From Flavobacteriales bacterium (GTDB lineage: Bacteria; Bacteroidota; Bacteroidia; Flavobacteriales_F; PHOS-HE28), in the NCBI GenBank assembly GCA_019638085.1, contig JAHBUL010000012.1:62001-126000 (forward strand): DNA of 64,000 bases. The letters are read 5' to 3'. Below, in pieces: positions 25,531 through 34,913 of the stretch; position 1 is the stretch's first letter, and each line of letters starts with the position of its first letter. The translations under genes and the position numbers were made by a program. A model generated the notes under the pieces. It had not been told where the DNA came from. It did not search any database and saw nothing but the letters and a program-made list of their open reading frames with translations.

Positions 25531-26586
25531 ATGCCCCGAACCTCACGCCTTTCCGTTCTCCTTCCCCTACTGTTCGTACTGGCCACAGCGGAAGCCCAGC
25601 TGGGCGGGTCCACGGTGTTCCGTGTGCTGGACATCCCGAGTTCCGCCCGGATATCCAGCTTGGGAGGCTCGCCGGTTGCAGTGTACGATAACGACCTGAA
25701 TCTGGGCCTGTTCAACCCGGCGCTGCTCAATGCCTCCATGGCCAAGCAGGTCTCGTTGAGCTACTTACCGTATGTGGATGGCATCAACATCGGCTATGCA
25801 GCATACGCACACCACTTGGACAGCAGCAAGATCACACTCAGCGGCTCCATGCAGTACGTCGACTATGGCACGTTCACCCGCCGGGATGAAACCGGTTTGG
25901 ACCAAGGCGAATTCAAGGCAGGCGAATACGTGGTGCAGGTGGGTGCGGGCCGGGCCATCGACAGCGTCTTCAGCATGGGCGTGAACCTGAAGTTCATCAC
26001 CTCAAACCTGGATGCGTACAATGCCTCCGGCTGGGCTGCGGATATTGGCGGTGTATATGTGAAGAAAGCGCTGGGCCTCACCGTTGCTGCTACCCTGCGC
26101 AACATTGGGGTGGTTAGCAGCAGTTATACGAGCACCAAAGAGAAGCTGCCCTTTCAGGCACAATTGGCCGCCACCTATAAGTTTCGTCACGCACCCTTTC
26201 GGCTAGGCCTTTCAGTGGACAATCTGCAGCAATGGGACCTCACCTATGATGACCCCAATCAACAAGTCCAGATCGACCCCACCACCGGGGAAGCGATCCT
26301 GAAGAAGGTGACCACTGTGGACAAGGCCATGCTGCATGTGGTACCCAACGTAGAGGTCTTGTTCGGCCCCAACTTCATGTTGCGCTTCGGCTATAATTAT
26401 CGCCGGAGGCAAGAACTTGCTGTGGATGTTAAACCCGGGCTTTCCGGAGTGAGCATGGGCATCGGCTTGAAGGTGAGCCGACTGATCGTCAGCTATAGCT
26501 ACGCACAGTTCAATCCTGCGGGTGCCAGCAATACGTTCACATTGGCCCTGCGTTTCGCGGACCTGAAGAGGAAGGTGGAAGGGTAG
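25531..26586 (+). CDS. porQ: Type IX secretion system protein PorQ
   Basis: A 351-residue outer-membrane beta-barrel with a clear signal peptide (about 1-22, ending ATAEAQ). The start of the mature protein, LGGSTVFRVLDIPSSARISSLGG followed by a YDNDLNLGLFNPALLN stretch, is characteristic of PorQ, part of the T9SS attachment complex with PorU, PorV and PorZ that moves client proteins to the cell surface and removes their C-terminal signal. Barrel strands continue to the end. It precedes cmk by 68 bp, an arrangement common in Bacteroidota. The window also encodes several T9SS clients. Confidence 0.9.
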   Translation: MPRTSRLSVLLPLLFVLATAEAQLGGSTVFRVLDIPSSARISSLGGSPVAVYDNDLNLGLFNPALLNASMAKQVSLSYLPYVDGINIGYAAYAHHLDSSKITLSGSMQYVDYGTFTRRDETGLDQGEFKAGEYVVQVGAGRAIDSVFSMGVNLKFITSNLDAYNASGWAADIGGVYVKKALGLTVAATLRNIGVVSSSYTSTKEKLPFQAQLAATYKFRHAPFRLGLSVDNLQQWDLTYDDPNQQVQIDPTTGEAILKKVTTVDKAMLHVVPNVEVLFGPNFMLRFGYNYRRRQELAVDVKPGLSGVSMGIGLKVSRLIVSYSYAQFNPAGASNTFTLALRFADLKRKVEG

Positions 26587-26654
26587 GCCTTTGCGCCTGC
26601 GAGGCTGACCTCCTCATCTCTCAAGCCCTATTTTAGCGCGCACCAGATCGAATC

Positions 26655-27356
26655 ATGCGCCGCATCAACATCGCCATAGACGGCTTCAGTAGCTGCGGAA
26701 AGAGCACACTGGCCAAGCAACTGGCGCATTATTTGGGTTATACCTACATCGACAGCGGAGCCATGTACCGCGCCATCGCTCTATATGTGATCGAGAACGG
26801 CTTGGTGATCGACGGTAAGCTGGACAAGGTAAATTTGTTGCGCGTGTTGCCCAAGATCGATATCCGTTTCAGGCACGATGATGCCAGCCAACGCAGCGAG
26901 ACCTGGTTGGATGGGCGCAACGTGGAGTCCAAGATCCGCGGAATGGAGGTCAGCAGGCATGTTACTTTGGTAAGCCCCGTGCCCGAGGTGCGTGCTAAGT
27001 TGGTGCAACTGCAGCAGGCCTTGGGTAAGGATGGGGGAGTAGTGATGGATGGTCGCGACATTGGTACCGTTGTCTTTCCCGATGCGGAGGTGAAATTCTA
27101 CATGACGGCGCGGCCGGAGGTGCGTGCTCAGCGCCGCTACTTGGAATTGGTTGGCCGAGGAGTAGAGGTTGATTATGCCAGCGTTCTGGAGAACATCGAA
27201 CGCCGTGATGACGATGACCTCAAACGCGAAGCGGACCCCCTGCTGAAAGCTCCGGATGCCATGGAGATCGACAACAGTGATATGACCGCCACTGAACAGT
27301 TCAACTTGGCCTTGGGATTCGTAGTGAAGACCATCGGGGAGGTGGCGGAGGCGTGA
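26655..27356 (+). CDS. cmk: Cytidylate kinase
   Basis: A 233-residue P-loop kinase phosphorylating CMP and dCMP with ATP. Walker A is AIDGFSSCGKSTLA (residues 7-20), followed by YTYIDSGAMYRAI for nucleotide monophosphate binding, VVMDGRDIGTVVFPDA and the lid EVRAQRRYLEL. Full length. It follows porQ closely and ends 3 bp before the stop of the convergent gene at 27360. Cytoplasmic. Confidence 0.97.
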   Translation: MRRINIAIDGFSSCGKSTLAKQLAHYLGYTYIDSGAMYRAIALYVIENGLVIDGKLDKVNLLRVLPKIDIRFRHDDASQRSETWLDGRNVESKIRGMEVSRHVTLVSPVPEVRAKLVQLQQALGKDGGVVMDGRDIGTVVFPDAEVKFYMTARPEVRAQRRYLELVGRGVEVDYASVLENIERRDDDDLKREADPLLKAPDAMEIDNSDMTATEQFNLALGFVVKTIGEVAEA

Positions 27357-27359
27357 TAC

Positions 27360-29006
27360 TCAGTGGACGACCACCAGTGGCCTTGTGATCCATGAGCCAT
27401 GGATACGGGCCCGGACGATGTATGGTCCAGGTGCCAAGTTGTACAAGGGAACATGGCCAGTTATTCCCGACTGCGAAAAGGATCGAACCAATTGGCCTAG
27501 TGCATCGAAGACATCCAGGGCGGTGAGCACGCCTCCTTCCGTACGCCACTCCAAAACATCACGGGCAGGGTTCGGGAACAAGGTGATTCCAACTGCTTTT
27601 CCCCCGTCCGGCTCTTCGATCGAATTAGCCAGGGGCATGGTCACCTTCCACATGGAACGTTGCGTGCTCGTCCAGTATTCAATGATGTAGAGTTCATGTC
27701 CCACTAACTCTGCGTCTACCGGCAGATACAGCCCACTTACGATCCGTTCAGCACTCAGCGAATACCGGTTCTCCAACTCATCGAAGGAAAGGGTCAAGTG
27801 CAGAAGGTCCTCGCTCGGGTCCACTGGAACTACCGGAATACCCCAGATCGCATTCGGGTTGAAGCCTGCGGAATCCCCTCCTTGGGTGAAGCTGGTAAGG
27901 AAGGCATCTCCAGTATAGGATCCACCCAAAACCTGATCCACATCGAAGATCAGCCCAAGCGGGGACCGGTGGCATGTGAAGGTGCCGATGGTGATACCAT
28001 TGTCGGAGGCATCGATGATACCTCCCGTGAGGTCCCGGATCTTGTCCGCATCGGGTCCAACATTGGCGATCGGCTCGGTGAAAACAACGTCGTTGGGTGG
28101 AGCGGGGAAGCCCGGGTCATAAGTGAAGTCGGTGTCGGCCGCGGGGTAACCGGGATTGAGCCGGGGATCGAGGACGGGATCGTATCCGGCAATGGGCGTG
28201 GGGTTGGGGTTTCCACCGGCGGTCCATGGAAAGCCATAATGAGCGCCTTCCTGCAACCAGTTCAACTCCTCCGGATCATCGTGGTCGCCGCTGTTCTCCG
28301 GCCCGAATAGATCACCTTCCGCGTTGAACGCCAGATCGTACGTGTTCCGCACACCACTTGCGTATACAAAACCACTGGCAGCCAAGGTCACTTCATCATT
28401 TGGTATGATCAGGTCCAGCCCATCGATCGGCAATTGAAGGATCTTCGCGGACACAGGCTCTTCCCGCTTTCCGGGGAAAATGCCGCCGCTGCTCTGCACC
28501 TCACCATGGTCGGTCCGTGCGCCGCTGTTCACCAAGAGCGTGAGTCCATCCGGGGTGACCACCACAGCGTTGAACCCATGGTCCTTTCCACCGCGTGCGT
28601 AAGTGGTGCGTGCCACATCGGTCCACGCACGCAAGCCGGAGTTGAGCAAGTGGCCTCGCGCAACGATGCCATGCCATAGATCCCCGGCCATTTGGTTGCC
28701 CACCACGAACATATCACTGTCGTGGAATACGAGTCCTTGTGCGGTAGTGATCTCATGGTCGTTGCTGGTACTCACCAAGGAATCATAGGGTGCGGTGACT
28801 CCGTTGTCGATCACCCGGTACACATTCCCATTGTTCGTAAGGTAGTGCAGTTGCCCCGTCAACGCATCGTATGCCATGCGGGTTGCTTCGGGTTGCACGT
28901 CGAGGTAATGTTCAACTTGGATGTCCGGACGCAAAGCGGTAGGAGTGCCTTGTGCAAACAGAAACTGCGCGTACAAGAGGACGAGGAGTATGATGGTGGG
29001 GCGCAT
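27360..29006 (-). CDS. Secreted six-bladed-propeller (sorbosone/glucose dehydrogenase-like) protein with T9SS sorting domain
   Basis: A 548-residue exported protein. A signal peptide (about 1-18, YAQFLFAQG) leads into a propeller resembling PQQ-dependent sugar/sorbosone dehydrogenases: VVVTPDGLTLLVNSGARTDHG, GVRNTYDLAFNAEGDLFGPENSGDHDDPEEL and the NWLQEGAHYGFPW motif are typical of that family. Whether a PQQ cofactor is bound is uncertain. The last 80 residues begin VGITLFPNPARDVLEW and end in WITRPLVVVH, a T9SS type A sorting domain, so the protein should be exported and attached at the surface or released. It is convergent with cmk (3 bp) and sits inside the cmk-ispH-rpsA neighbourhood. Confidence 0.87.
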   Translation of the reverse strand: MRPTIILLVLLYAQFLFAQGTPTALRPDIQVEHYLDVQPEATRMAYDALTGQLHYLTNNGNVYRVIDNGVTAPYDSLVSTSNDHEITTAQGLVFHDSDMFVVGNQMAGDLWHGIVARGHLLNSGLRAWTDVARTTYARGGKDHGFNAVVVTPDGLTLLVNSGARTDHGEVQSSGGIFPGKREEPVSAKILQLPIDGLDLIIPNDEVTLAASGFVYASGVRNTYDLAFNAEGDLFGPENSGDHDDPEELNWLQEGAHYGFPWTAGGNPNPTPIAGYDPVLDPRLNPGYPAADTDFTYDPGFPAPPNDVVFTEPIANVGPDADKIRDLTGGIIDASDNGITIGTFTCHRSPLGLIFDVDQVLGGSYTGDAFLTSFTQGGDSAGFNPNAIWGIPVVPVDPSEDLLHLTLSFDELENRYSLSAERIVSGLYLPVDAELVGHELYIIEYWTSTQRSMWKVTMPLANSIEEPDGGKAVGITLFPNPARDVLEWRTEGGVLTALDVFDALGQLVRSFSQSGITGHVPLYNLAPGPYIVRARIHGSWITRPLVVVH

Positions 29007-29197
29007 GTTGTTTTCAGTTGACCATGGTTTTCACAGCAGCCATTTGATCATACGTTTCAAGTAATTTCATTGATCCTTGTGACAAAGAAATGTTCTCACC
29101 TAGCGCGTTGAACCTCCCAAATCTAGGAGATCACGACGGGCTGGAATTACTTCAGGCAAAAGGCCTCGTCAGGTAATATAAGCCTCTGAATCGCTGA

Positions 29198-30094
29198 TCA
29201 AGGCTCCGCGAACCGCGCCAAGGAAAGGTCCAGATTTAAACGGAATGCCAAGTCTTCTATGGAACCTCTTCCGATCGCTGCTCGATTGGAATTGAGCGTC
29301 TCACGATCAACGAAATACCATTTCGACGGGTCATTGCTGTAGAACGGAAGCAATTCGCCGTAGGTCATCGGTCTGTCATGCGCTACGTCCGACAGATCCT
29401 GGAACGGTGCGAGGTAATCCGGCGGCAATGCACCACGATCCATTGCGGAGCGGATGTAGGGGAGTATCTGTTGCCACCTTGGGTCGTCCGGGTATCCATC
29501 CAATTGGTTTAACAAGAGACTTTGGGTATGGTAGAAATCGCTGCCGACATTTAGCGGAGTGGGCCAGCCATATTCCTTGGTGAAGGCGAGGAGCCTATCG
29601 AAAGCTTCTGGGTCGGTGCCCTTCGTGACCGAACCCATGCTGTCCACGATCAGCACTTCCCAACTACCGATATCTTTCCTTTTGCGGATCGCAGCGGTAT
29701 CCGCATGCGCGAGCCAGCGGGCCTTCATGTAGTCACGCATGTTCAGGTAAGGCATGCAACGTTCTGAAAGCATAAAGGCTTGCAGGTCCGGATCATATCG
29801 GCTTTCAACCTTGAAGCCATTCTCCGTGGCCTGTATCAAAAGATCGTTGGCCTTGTCATCCATTCCTGCGGCCAAGGCGTTCAACACCGCATCGAAATAG
29901 TCGTAGCCTACAAAGGGCACCAGCGAAAAGGCCGAATCGTAAATGGCCAAAGCCCGCCCATGATCACCATGGGCAGCAGTGGTCTTGGCCCGATCGATCA
30001 GCAAGCCGTACTGAACAAACTTCTCTTTGGGCGTTTGAGCCTTGGCCATGAACCCCGCTGCAAGGCAGCCAAGCAGAAGAATACCCTGCTTCAT
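29198..30094 (-). CDS. Secreted protein of unknown function with TPR-like start
   Basis: A 298-residue protein with a signal peptide (about 1-20, CLAAGFMAKAQ). Residues 25-95 look like two helical TPR-like pairs (GRALAIYDSAFSLVPF, DYFDAVLNALAAGMDDKAND). The C-terminal half has EYGWPTPLNVG and RPMTYGELLPF, which recall the DUF6624 family seen in Bacteroidota, but the match is weak. It lies 13 bp downstream of ispH on the same strand and is probably co-transcribed with it, without an obvious functional tie. Likely periplasmic. Confidence 0.7.
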   Translation of the reverse strand: MKQGILLLGCLAAGFMAKAQTPKEKFVQYGLLIDRAKTTAAHGDHGRALAIYDSAFSLVPFVGYDYFDAVLNALAAGMDDKANDLLIQATENGFKVESRYDPDLQAFMLSERCMPYLNMRDYMKARWLAHADTAAIRKRKDIGSWEVLIVDSMGSVTKGTDPEAFDRLLAFTKEYGWPTPLNVGSDFYHTQSLLLNQLDGYPDDPRWQQILPYIRSAMDRGALPPDYLAPFQDLSDVAHDRPMTYGELLPFYSNDPSKWYFVDRETLNSNRAAIGRGSIEDLAFRLNLDLSLARFAEP

Positions 30095-30107
30095 GCGCCA
30101 ATTGGGG

Positions 30108-31355
30108 TCATTCCACCAACGCTGTAACAGTTACTTCGGGATCTTTTGCACCTCCCACATAGTCCAATACCCTCAACATCACCCGGTCCAACAGGGTATC
30201 CGGACAACTGGCACCACTGGTGAGGACAATGGTGATGGGCCTTTTCGCGGGTAGCCAATCAGTGGTGCGTTCCAGCTTGTGTGCTGGATAGTTGAAATGC
30301 TCGATCTCACTGGCACTCCGTAGCTCCTTCTCGCCATTAATGAAGTAGGTGGGGAACTTCCCTTCCAGCAATTCCACAATATGACTGGTGTTGCTGCTGT
30401 TGTATCCGCCAACAACCAAGGCCAGGTCGGCCTCTTCCTTCAGCAGTTCATGGGTGGCGTCCTGATTGTCGTTGGTAGCGTAACAAAGGGTATCGCGCGT
30501 ATCCGCGAAATGGTTCTTTAGATCGGCTTCACCGTATTTCTTCAGCATTACCTGCTTCAGGTGGTCGGCGATGGCCTGCGTTTCAGTGGCCAGCATGGTG
30601 GTCTGGTTCACCACGCCGATCCGCTGTAGGTCGGTAGCGGGATCGAAGTTCGGAGTGCAGCGGGTACCGAAGAGTTCAAAGAAGCGTTCCACCGGCAATT
30701 CACCGGTGATGATGCGCCCTAGCTCCTCGGTTTCCACCATGTCCTTTACAATGACAGCCGGCGATCCTTTGGCCGTATGGCTGAATGTGGCGCGGGTTTC
30801 TTCGTGAGCGGCTTTGCCGTGGATCACTACGGTATGCTTCTGCTCCCCCAGTTGTGCGCTGCGTTTCCACACCTTCTCCACGAAAGGGCAGGTGGTGTTG
30901 TGCAGCAGCGGGTCGATGCCCAGTGCTTTCAAGCGCGCCTCTGTTTCCAACGTGGTCCCAAAAGCGGGAATGATCACGATATCATCACTCTTCAGTTCGC
31001 CCCAATCCATGAGCATCTGGCCGTGGGTGTCCTGGATGAAGCGGAGGCCGTGGCTCTCCAGGTCCTCGTTCACCTCAGGGTTATGGATCATCTGGCTCAA
31101 AAGAAAGATCCGTTTGCCGGGATTATCCTCCAAGGCTTTGTAACTGATCTCGATGGCGTTCTCCACACCGTAACAGAAGCCAAAATGCCGCGCCAGCACG
31201 AAGCGAACGGCTCCCAGGTCCAGCAGAGTGGGAGAGAAGTCCTTTTTCCGTGGGTCCTGCACCTTTCGGAAGGCTTTCAGGCGGCCAATGAGGTTGGAGC
31301 GATAGTGGGCAGGAATGTCGAAGGTGCGCATGATGGACTGTAGGGGCTGCGTCAT
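30108..31355 (-). CDS. ispH: 4-hydroxy-3-methylbut-2-enyl diphosphate reductase
   Basis: A 415-residue iron-sulfur enzyme for the last step of the MEP isoprenoid pathway, making IPP and DMAPP from HMBPP. It is the long form of IspH found in cyanobacteria and Bacteroidota, with an N-terminal extension of about 50 residues. The three cluster cysteines are in FGFCYGVENAI, TTCPFVEKVW and SGASCPDTLLD; conserved histidines are in SQMIHNPEVN and VVIHGKAAHEE. Start: ATG 31355 has an AGGAA-like site upstream, while ATG 31331 (MRTFDIPAHYRSNLI) fits homologues better; both remain possible. Divergent from rpsA. Confidence 0.95.
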   Translation of the reverse strand: MTQPLQSIMRTFDIPAHYRSNLIGRLKAFRKVQDPRKKDFSPTLLDLGAVRFVLARHFGFCYGVENAIEISYKALEDNPGKRIFLLSQMIHNPEVNEDLESHGLRFIQDTHGQMLMDWGELKSDDIVIIPAFGTTLETEARLKALGIDPLLHNTTCPFVEKVWKRSAQLGEQKHTVVIHGKAAHEETRATFSHTAKGSPAVIVKDMVETEELGRIITGELPVERFFELFGTRCTPNFDPATDLQRIGVVNQTTMLATETQAIADHLKQVMLKKYGEADLKNHFADTRDTLCYATNDNQDATHELLKEEADLALVVGGYNSSNTSHIVELLEGKFPTYFINGEKELRSASEIEHFNYPAHKLERTTDWLPAKRPITIVLTSGASCPDTLLDRVMLRVLDYVGGAKDPEVTVTALVE

Positions 31356-31654
31356 GAGGTTCCTTCATGGGAACTTCCGACAGCCATATCGGGGATACAT
31401 TTTCTGTCCGCCAAAGTTAACCTTCCCTTTCCGGCGGGGTGTACGCTTTGCCGTAAACCACAAAACACTCTAACAGTGCCCTGTCCGCTCCTTTTTTTGG
31501 GGCTCGAAGGTCGAGGAGTAGTGCGTGGTTGACCTTCGGAACTGGAACACTGAACAAGAGGAGATCCAGATCTGGGTGGGATTTTGATCGAAAAGTATGG
31601 AACACGTTGATATTCTTAGTACTTTCGCGCCCCCAATTCGGGAAAGTCCGCACA

Positions 31655-31710
31655 ATGGCACTGCGGGCCAACCACAACAAACCCTCACGGGCAGTGCCAT
31701 CCTGGCCCGC
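31655..31710 (+). promoter_or_regulatory. Structured rpsA 5' leader with two overlapping pairings
   Basis: Stem A pairs 31655-31664 (ATGGCACTGC) with 31691-31700 (GCAGTGCCAT), 10 perfect base pairs. Stem B pairs 31663-31670 (GCGGGCCA) with 31703-31710 (TGGCCCGC), 8 perfect base pairs. The order is A-B-A'-B', so the stems form either a pseudoknot or mutually exclusive folds. The element ends 19 bases before the rpsA start codon. Ribosomal protein S1 controls its own mRNA in Escherichia coli, so autoregulation is a reasonable inference. Confidence 0.5.
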
Positions 31711-31729
31711 GATACAAACCGACATTTAT

Positions 31730-33622
31730 ATGTCATCAGTAGAGAACAACAAGGTCGTATTCGCTGAACCACCTGCCGATTTCGATTGGGACGCCCTCGA
31801 GAGTACAGCTCCGGCAGCCACGGAAGCGCGCGCCAAAATGGAGCAGCGTTACGAGGATACCCTCAGCAGCATCACGGAGAAGGAAGTCCTGATGGGCACC
31901 GTGGTGGGCATGAACAAGAAGGAGGCTGTGATCAACATCGGATACAAGTCCGAGGGTGTGGTCCCTTTGAGTGAATTCCGTTACAAGCCGGACCTGGCCA
32001 TTGGCGATAAAGTGGAGGTGTACATCGAGAAGCAGGAGGACAAGGCCGGCCAGATGATCATCTCCCACAAGACCGCACGTGTTCACAATGCCTGGGGCAA
32101 GGTGAACGCAGCAATGGAGACCAATGAGATCATCATGGGCTACGTGAAGTGCCGCACCAAAGGCGGCCTCATCGTGGACGTGTTCGGCATCGAGGCCTTC
32201 CTGCCAGGCAGCCAGATCGACGTGAAGCCGATCCGCGACTACGACCAGTACGTAGGCAAGAACATGGAGTTCAAGGTGGTGAAGATCAACCAGGAGTTCA
32301 AGAACGTGGTGGTCTCGCACAAAGCCTTGATCGAAGCCGAGATCGAAGCCCAGAAGAAGCAGATCATCGGTGGTTTGGAGAAGGGCCAAGTGCTGGAAGG
32401 CACCGTGAAGAACATCACCAGCTATGGTGTGTTCGTGGACCTTGGAGGCGTGGATGGTCTGGTGCATATCACCGATCTGAGCTACGGCCGCGTAAGCCAT
32501 CCGGAAGAGGTGGTGAAGCTGGACGACAAGATCAACGTAGTTATCCTCGACTTCGACGACGAGAAGCGCCGCATTGCTCTTGGCCTGAAGCAACTCAGCC
32601 CGCATCCTTGGGACTCCCTGGATGCCAACCTCAACGCTGGTGACAAGGTCACCGGTAAGGTGATGGTGATCACCGATTACGGCGCTTTCGTTGAAGTAGC
32701 CGACGGCGTGGAAGGCTTGCTGCATGTGAGCGAAATGAGCTGGAGCCAACACCTGCGCAGCCCGAAGGATTTCCTGAAGGAAGGCCAAGAGGTGGAAGTG
32801 CAGATCCTCAACATCGACCGCGAGGAGCGCAAGATGAGCTTGGGAATGAAGCAGCTCGCTGCCGACCCTTGGGAGGATATCGAGCAGAAATACCCTGTCA
32901 ACTCCCGCCACACCGCCAAGGTGCGCAACTTCACCCACTTCGGTATCTTCGCTGAACTGGAGGAGGGCGTGGACGGATTGATCCACATCAGTGACCTCAG
33001 CTGGACCAAGCGGGTGAAGCACCCGAGCGACTTCTGCAAGATCGGTGACGAGGTGGAAGTGCAGGTACTGGAGGTTGACAAGGAGAACCGTCGCCTCAGC
33101 CTTGGCCACAAACAAGTGGAGGAGAACCCTTGGGAGGTGTTCGCCGATACCTTCCAAGTGGGCAGCGTTCACGAAGGAACCATCACCAGCCGCACCGGTA
33201 GCACCTTTGTGGTGGCCCTGCCATACGGCGTGGAAGGAACCGTGGCGCTGAAGCACCTGAAGAAGGAGGACGGAAGCAAGGCAAATGTGGAGGACAAGCT
33301 CACGTTCAAAGTGCTTGAGTTCAACTCCGAGGCGCGTCGCATCGTGCTGAGCCATACCCGCACCTTCGAGGAAGGGGATGACAGCGCGGAGCATGCACCG
33401 GCCAAGCGTGGTGGACGTAAGGGTTCCGACGAACATGGCGGAGGCCAAAGCCCAAGCGTACGCAGCGTGAACGAGAAAGTGGAGAAGTCCACGCTCGGTG
33501 ACCTCAGTGTACTGAGCGACCTGAAGAGCGCGATGGAGACGAGCGAGCGCGGTGGTAAGTCCACCAAGCGCAAGTCCCGTCGCGACGAGGACATGGAGGA
33601 TATGGACGACATGGAGGGCTAA
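31730..33622 (+). CDS. rpsA: 30S ribosomal protein S1
   Basis: A 630-residue RNA-binding protein that helps load mRNA onto the 30S subunit. Six S1 domains are visible at about residues 53, 137, 222, 308, 395 and 480, each opening with a G-x-V strand (for example GTVVGMNKKEAVINIG and GTVKNITSYGVFVDLGG). A charged tail of about 80 residues follows (basic GGRKGS then acidic DEDMEDMDDMEG). The start is the ATG of MSSVENNKVVFAEPP; the ORF extends to 31529 but that part covers the leader and promoter. A TACTTTCG near-match to the -7 element at 31620-31627 gives a leader of about 100 bases. Confidence 0.97.
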   Translation: MSSVENNKVVFAEPPADFDWDALESTAPAATEARAKMEQRYEDTLSSITEKEVLMGTVVGMNKKEAVINIGYKSEGVVPLSEFRYKPDLAIGDKVEVYIEKQEDKAGQMIISHKTARVHNAWGKVNAAMETNEIIMGYVKCRTKGGLIVDVFGIEAFLPGSQIDVKPIRDYDQYVGKNMEFKVVKINQEFKNVVVSHKALIEAEIEAQKKQIIGGLEKGQVLEGTVKNITSYGVFVDLGGVDGLVHITDLSYGRVSHPEEVVKLDDKINVVILDFDDEKRRIALGLKQLSPHPWDSLDANLNAGDKVTGKVMVITDYGAFVEVADGVEGLLHVSEMSWSQHLRSPKDFLKEGQEVEVQILNIDREERKMSLGMKQLAADPWEDIEQKYPVNSRHTAKVRNFTHFGIFAELEEGVDGLIHISDLSWTKRVKHPSDFCKIGDEVEVQVLEVDKENRRLSLGHKQVEENPWEVFADTFQVGSVHEGTITSRTGSTFVVALPYGVEGTVALKHLKKEDGSKANVEDKLTFKVLEFNSEARRIVLSHTRTFEEGDDSAEHAPAKRGGRKGSDEHGGGQSPSVRSVNEKVEKSTLGDLSVLSDLKSAMETSERGGKSTKRKSRRDEDMEDMDDMEG

Positions 33623-33641
33623 GCCCGAAATGGATCACATG

Positions 33642-33669
33642 CGAAAGGCGGCCAATTGGTCGCCTTTCG
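33642..33669 (+). terminator. Terminator after rpsA
   Basis: CGAAAGGCG and CGCCTTTCG pair around a self-complementary centre (CCAATTGG), 19 bp past the rpsA stop. The T tract is short, so termination may be partial. Confidence 0.65.
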
Positions 33670-33749
33670 TATGTGGTGGGTATCGATTTATTGGGGCGGA
33701 ACGATGTTCTTGCTCCTTGGATGGCATCCACGATTATCTTGCCCGCCGC

Positions 33750-34283
33750 ATGTTCAGTTCACTATCCCGGGGCATACTCAAGTTGTTCGGCTGGCACGTC
33801 ACTGATCACCGACCAGCGGATATGGGAAGCGCCATCTATTTGGTGGTACCCCATACCAGCAATTGGGACTTTTTCGTGGGCCTGTTAGCCCGGAGTTCCC
33901 AGCGGATCAAGGCAAACTACTTGGCCAAGAAGTCCCTATTCGATTCCCCTTTGGGCTTTTTCTATCGGGGTTTGGGAGGGTATCCGGTAGATCGGACGAA
34001 AAGCACCAATATCACGGACCAGATCGTGGAGTACTTCAATACGGTGCCGGATTTTTCCATTGCCATTACGCCTGAGGGTACACGCTCTAAAGTGGATGCT
34101 TGGAAGACCGGTTTTTGGCGGATCGCGCATAAGGCCAAGGTTCCCTTGATACTCACTTCGTTCGACTACAGTAAGAAGGAAGTGACCCTCAGCGCTCCGT
34201 ATTACGTGGGTGATGACATGGAGAAGGACATCGCGGAGCTGATGGAGTACTTTAAACCTTTTGTGGGAAAAAATCCGAATTGA
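33750..34283 (+). CDS. Lysophospholipid acyltransferase family protein (PlsC-like)
   Basis: A 177-residue membrane-associated acyltransferase. It shows the family HxxxxD motif in VPHTSNWDFFVG and the substrate-binding EGTRSKVDAWKTGF. It is short for PlsC and resembles the small glycerol-3-phosphate/lyso-lipid acyltransferases of Bacteroidota. The ATG at 33750 follows the rpsA terminator by 80 bp. An acyltransferase next to rpsA and cmk is a known bacterial neighbourhood. Exact acyl acceptor unknown. Confidence 0.88.
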   Translation: MFSSLSRGILKLFGWHVTDHRPADMGSAIYLVVPHTSNWDFFVGLLARSSQRIKANYLAKKSLFDSPLGFFYRGLGGYPVDRTKSTNITDQIVEYFNTVPDFSIAITPEGTRSKVDAWKTGFWRIAHKAKVPLILTSFDYSKKEVTLSAPYYVGDDMEKDIAELMEYFKPFVGKNPN

Positions 34284-34340
34284 GGCACGCTTGTGGGTGA
34301 TGGCCCCGTTCTTGCTTTGCCCCGTTCCAGATCCATTTTC

Positions 34341-34871
34341 ATGCACAACCTGTTCTTCAATCTTGTAATTTGTGGGTTGGTCTCGTCCACATTACAGGCA
34401 CAGTCAAGCTTCCCTCAGATCGTGGGTGAGACCACCGAGGGAAATTCGGTTACCCTTCCGGACAATTCCGGATCTGATTATACCATTGTTGCTCTGGCCT
34501 ACGGCAAGAAAGCGGAACCTTTATTGGAGCGGTGGTATGGCCCGGCCTATTCGCGCTTCATTGCCAAGAACGGTCTCTTTGCGGCCACCTATCACGCAGA
34601 GCTATACTTGGTACCGATCTTCGTTGGCTTGAACCGGTCCGCGTATAATGGTTCCATGAACAGGCTGCGGAAGGAAGTGGACCCCGAGATCGCGCGGCGG
34701 GTGATCTTTGTGAAGGATGACCCCCGGGATCTGATAAGAACATTGGACATGACCGATAAGGACATCCCGTACTTCTTCGTCCTGGACCGGAACGGAAAGA
34801 TCCTTCAGCGGGTCTCAGGTGCCTTTTCCGTGGATCGGCTTGATGCTTTGGAAGCCCCCATGCTCAAGTGA
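34341..34871 (+). CDS. Secreted thioredoxin-fold protein
   Basis: A 176-residue protein with a signal peptide (about 1-21, LVSSTLQAQ). The body reads like a thioredoxin/peroxiredoxin-type fold: DYTIVALAYGKKAEPLLERWYGP (strand-helix), LYLVPIFVGL, RRVIFVKDDPRDLIRTLDM and IPYFFVLDRNGKILQRVSGAF, the last being the usual cis-Pro strand and GKI turn. There is no CxxC, so it is not a classical disulfide reductase. Function unknown; periplasmic. It precedes the cyclophilin lipoprotein by 42 bp. Confidence 0.72.
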   Translation: MHNLFFNLVICGLVSSTLQAQSSFPQIVGETTEGNSVTLPDNSGSDYTIVALAYGKKAEPLLERWYGPAYSRFIAKNGLFAATYHAELYLVPIFVGLNRSAYNGSMNRLRKEVDPEIARRVIFVKDDPRDLIRTLDMTDKDIPYFFVLDRNGKILQRVSGAFSVDRLDALEAPMLK

Positions 34872-34913
34872 GCTGGATCGTACATCTTAACTTCGCCAAC
34901 TTCAAAACAGAAC

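Noticed and set aside
31736-33448. Long open frame (570 codons) antisense to rpsA
   Set aside because: It mirrors the S1 codon pattern, has no family features, and lies wholly within an unmistakable rpsA gene.
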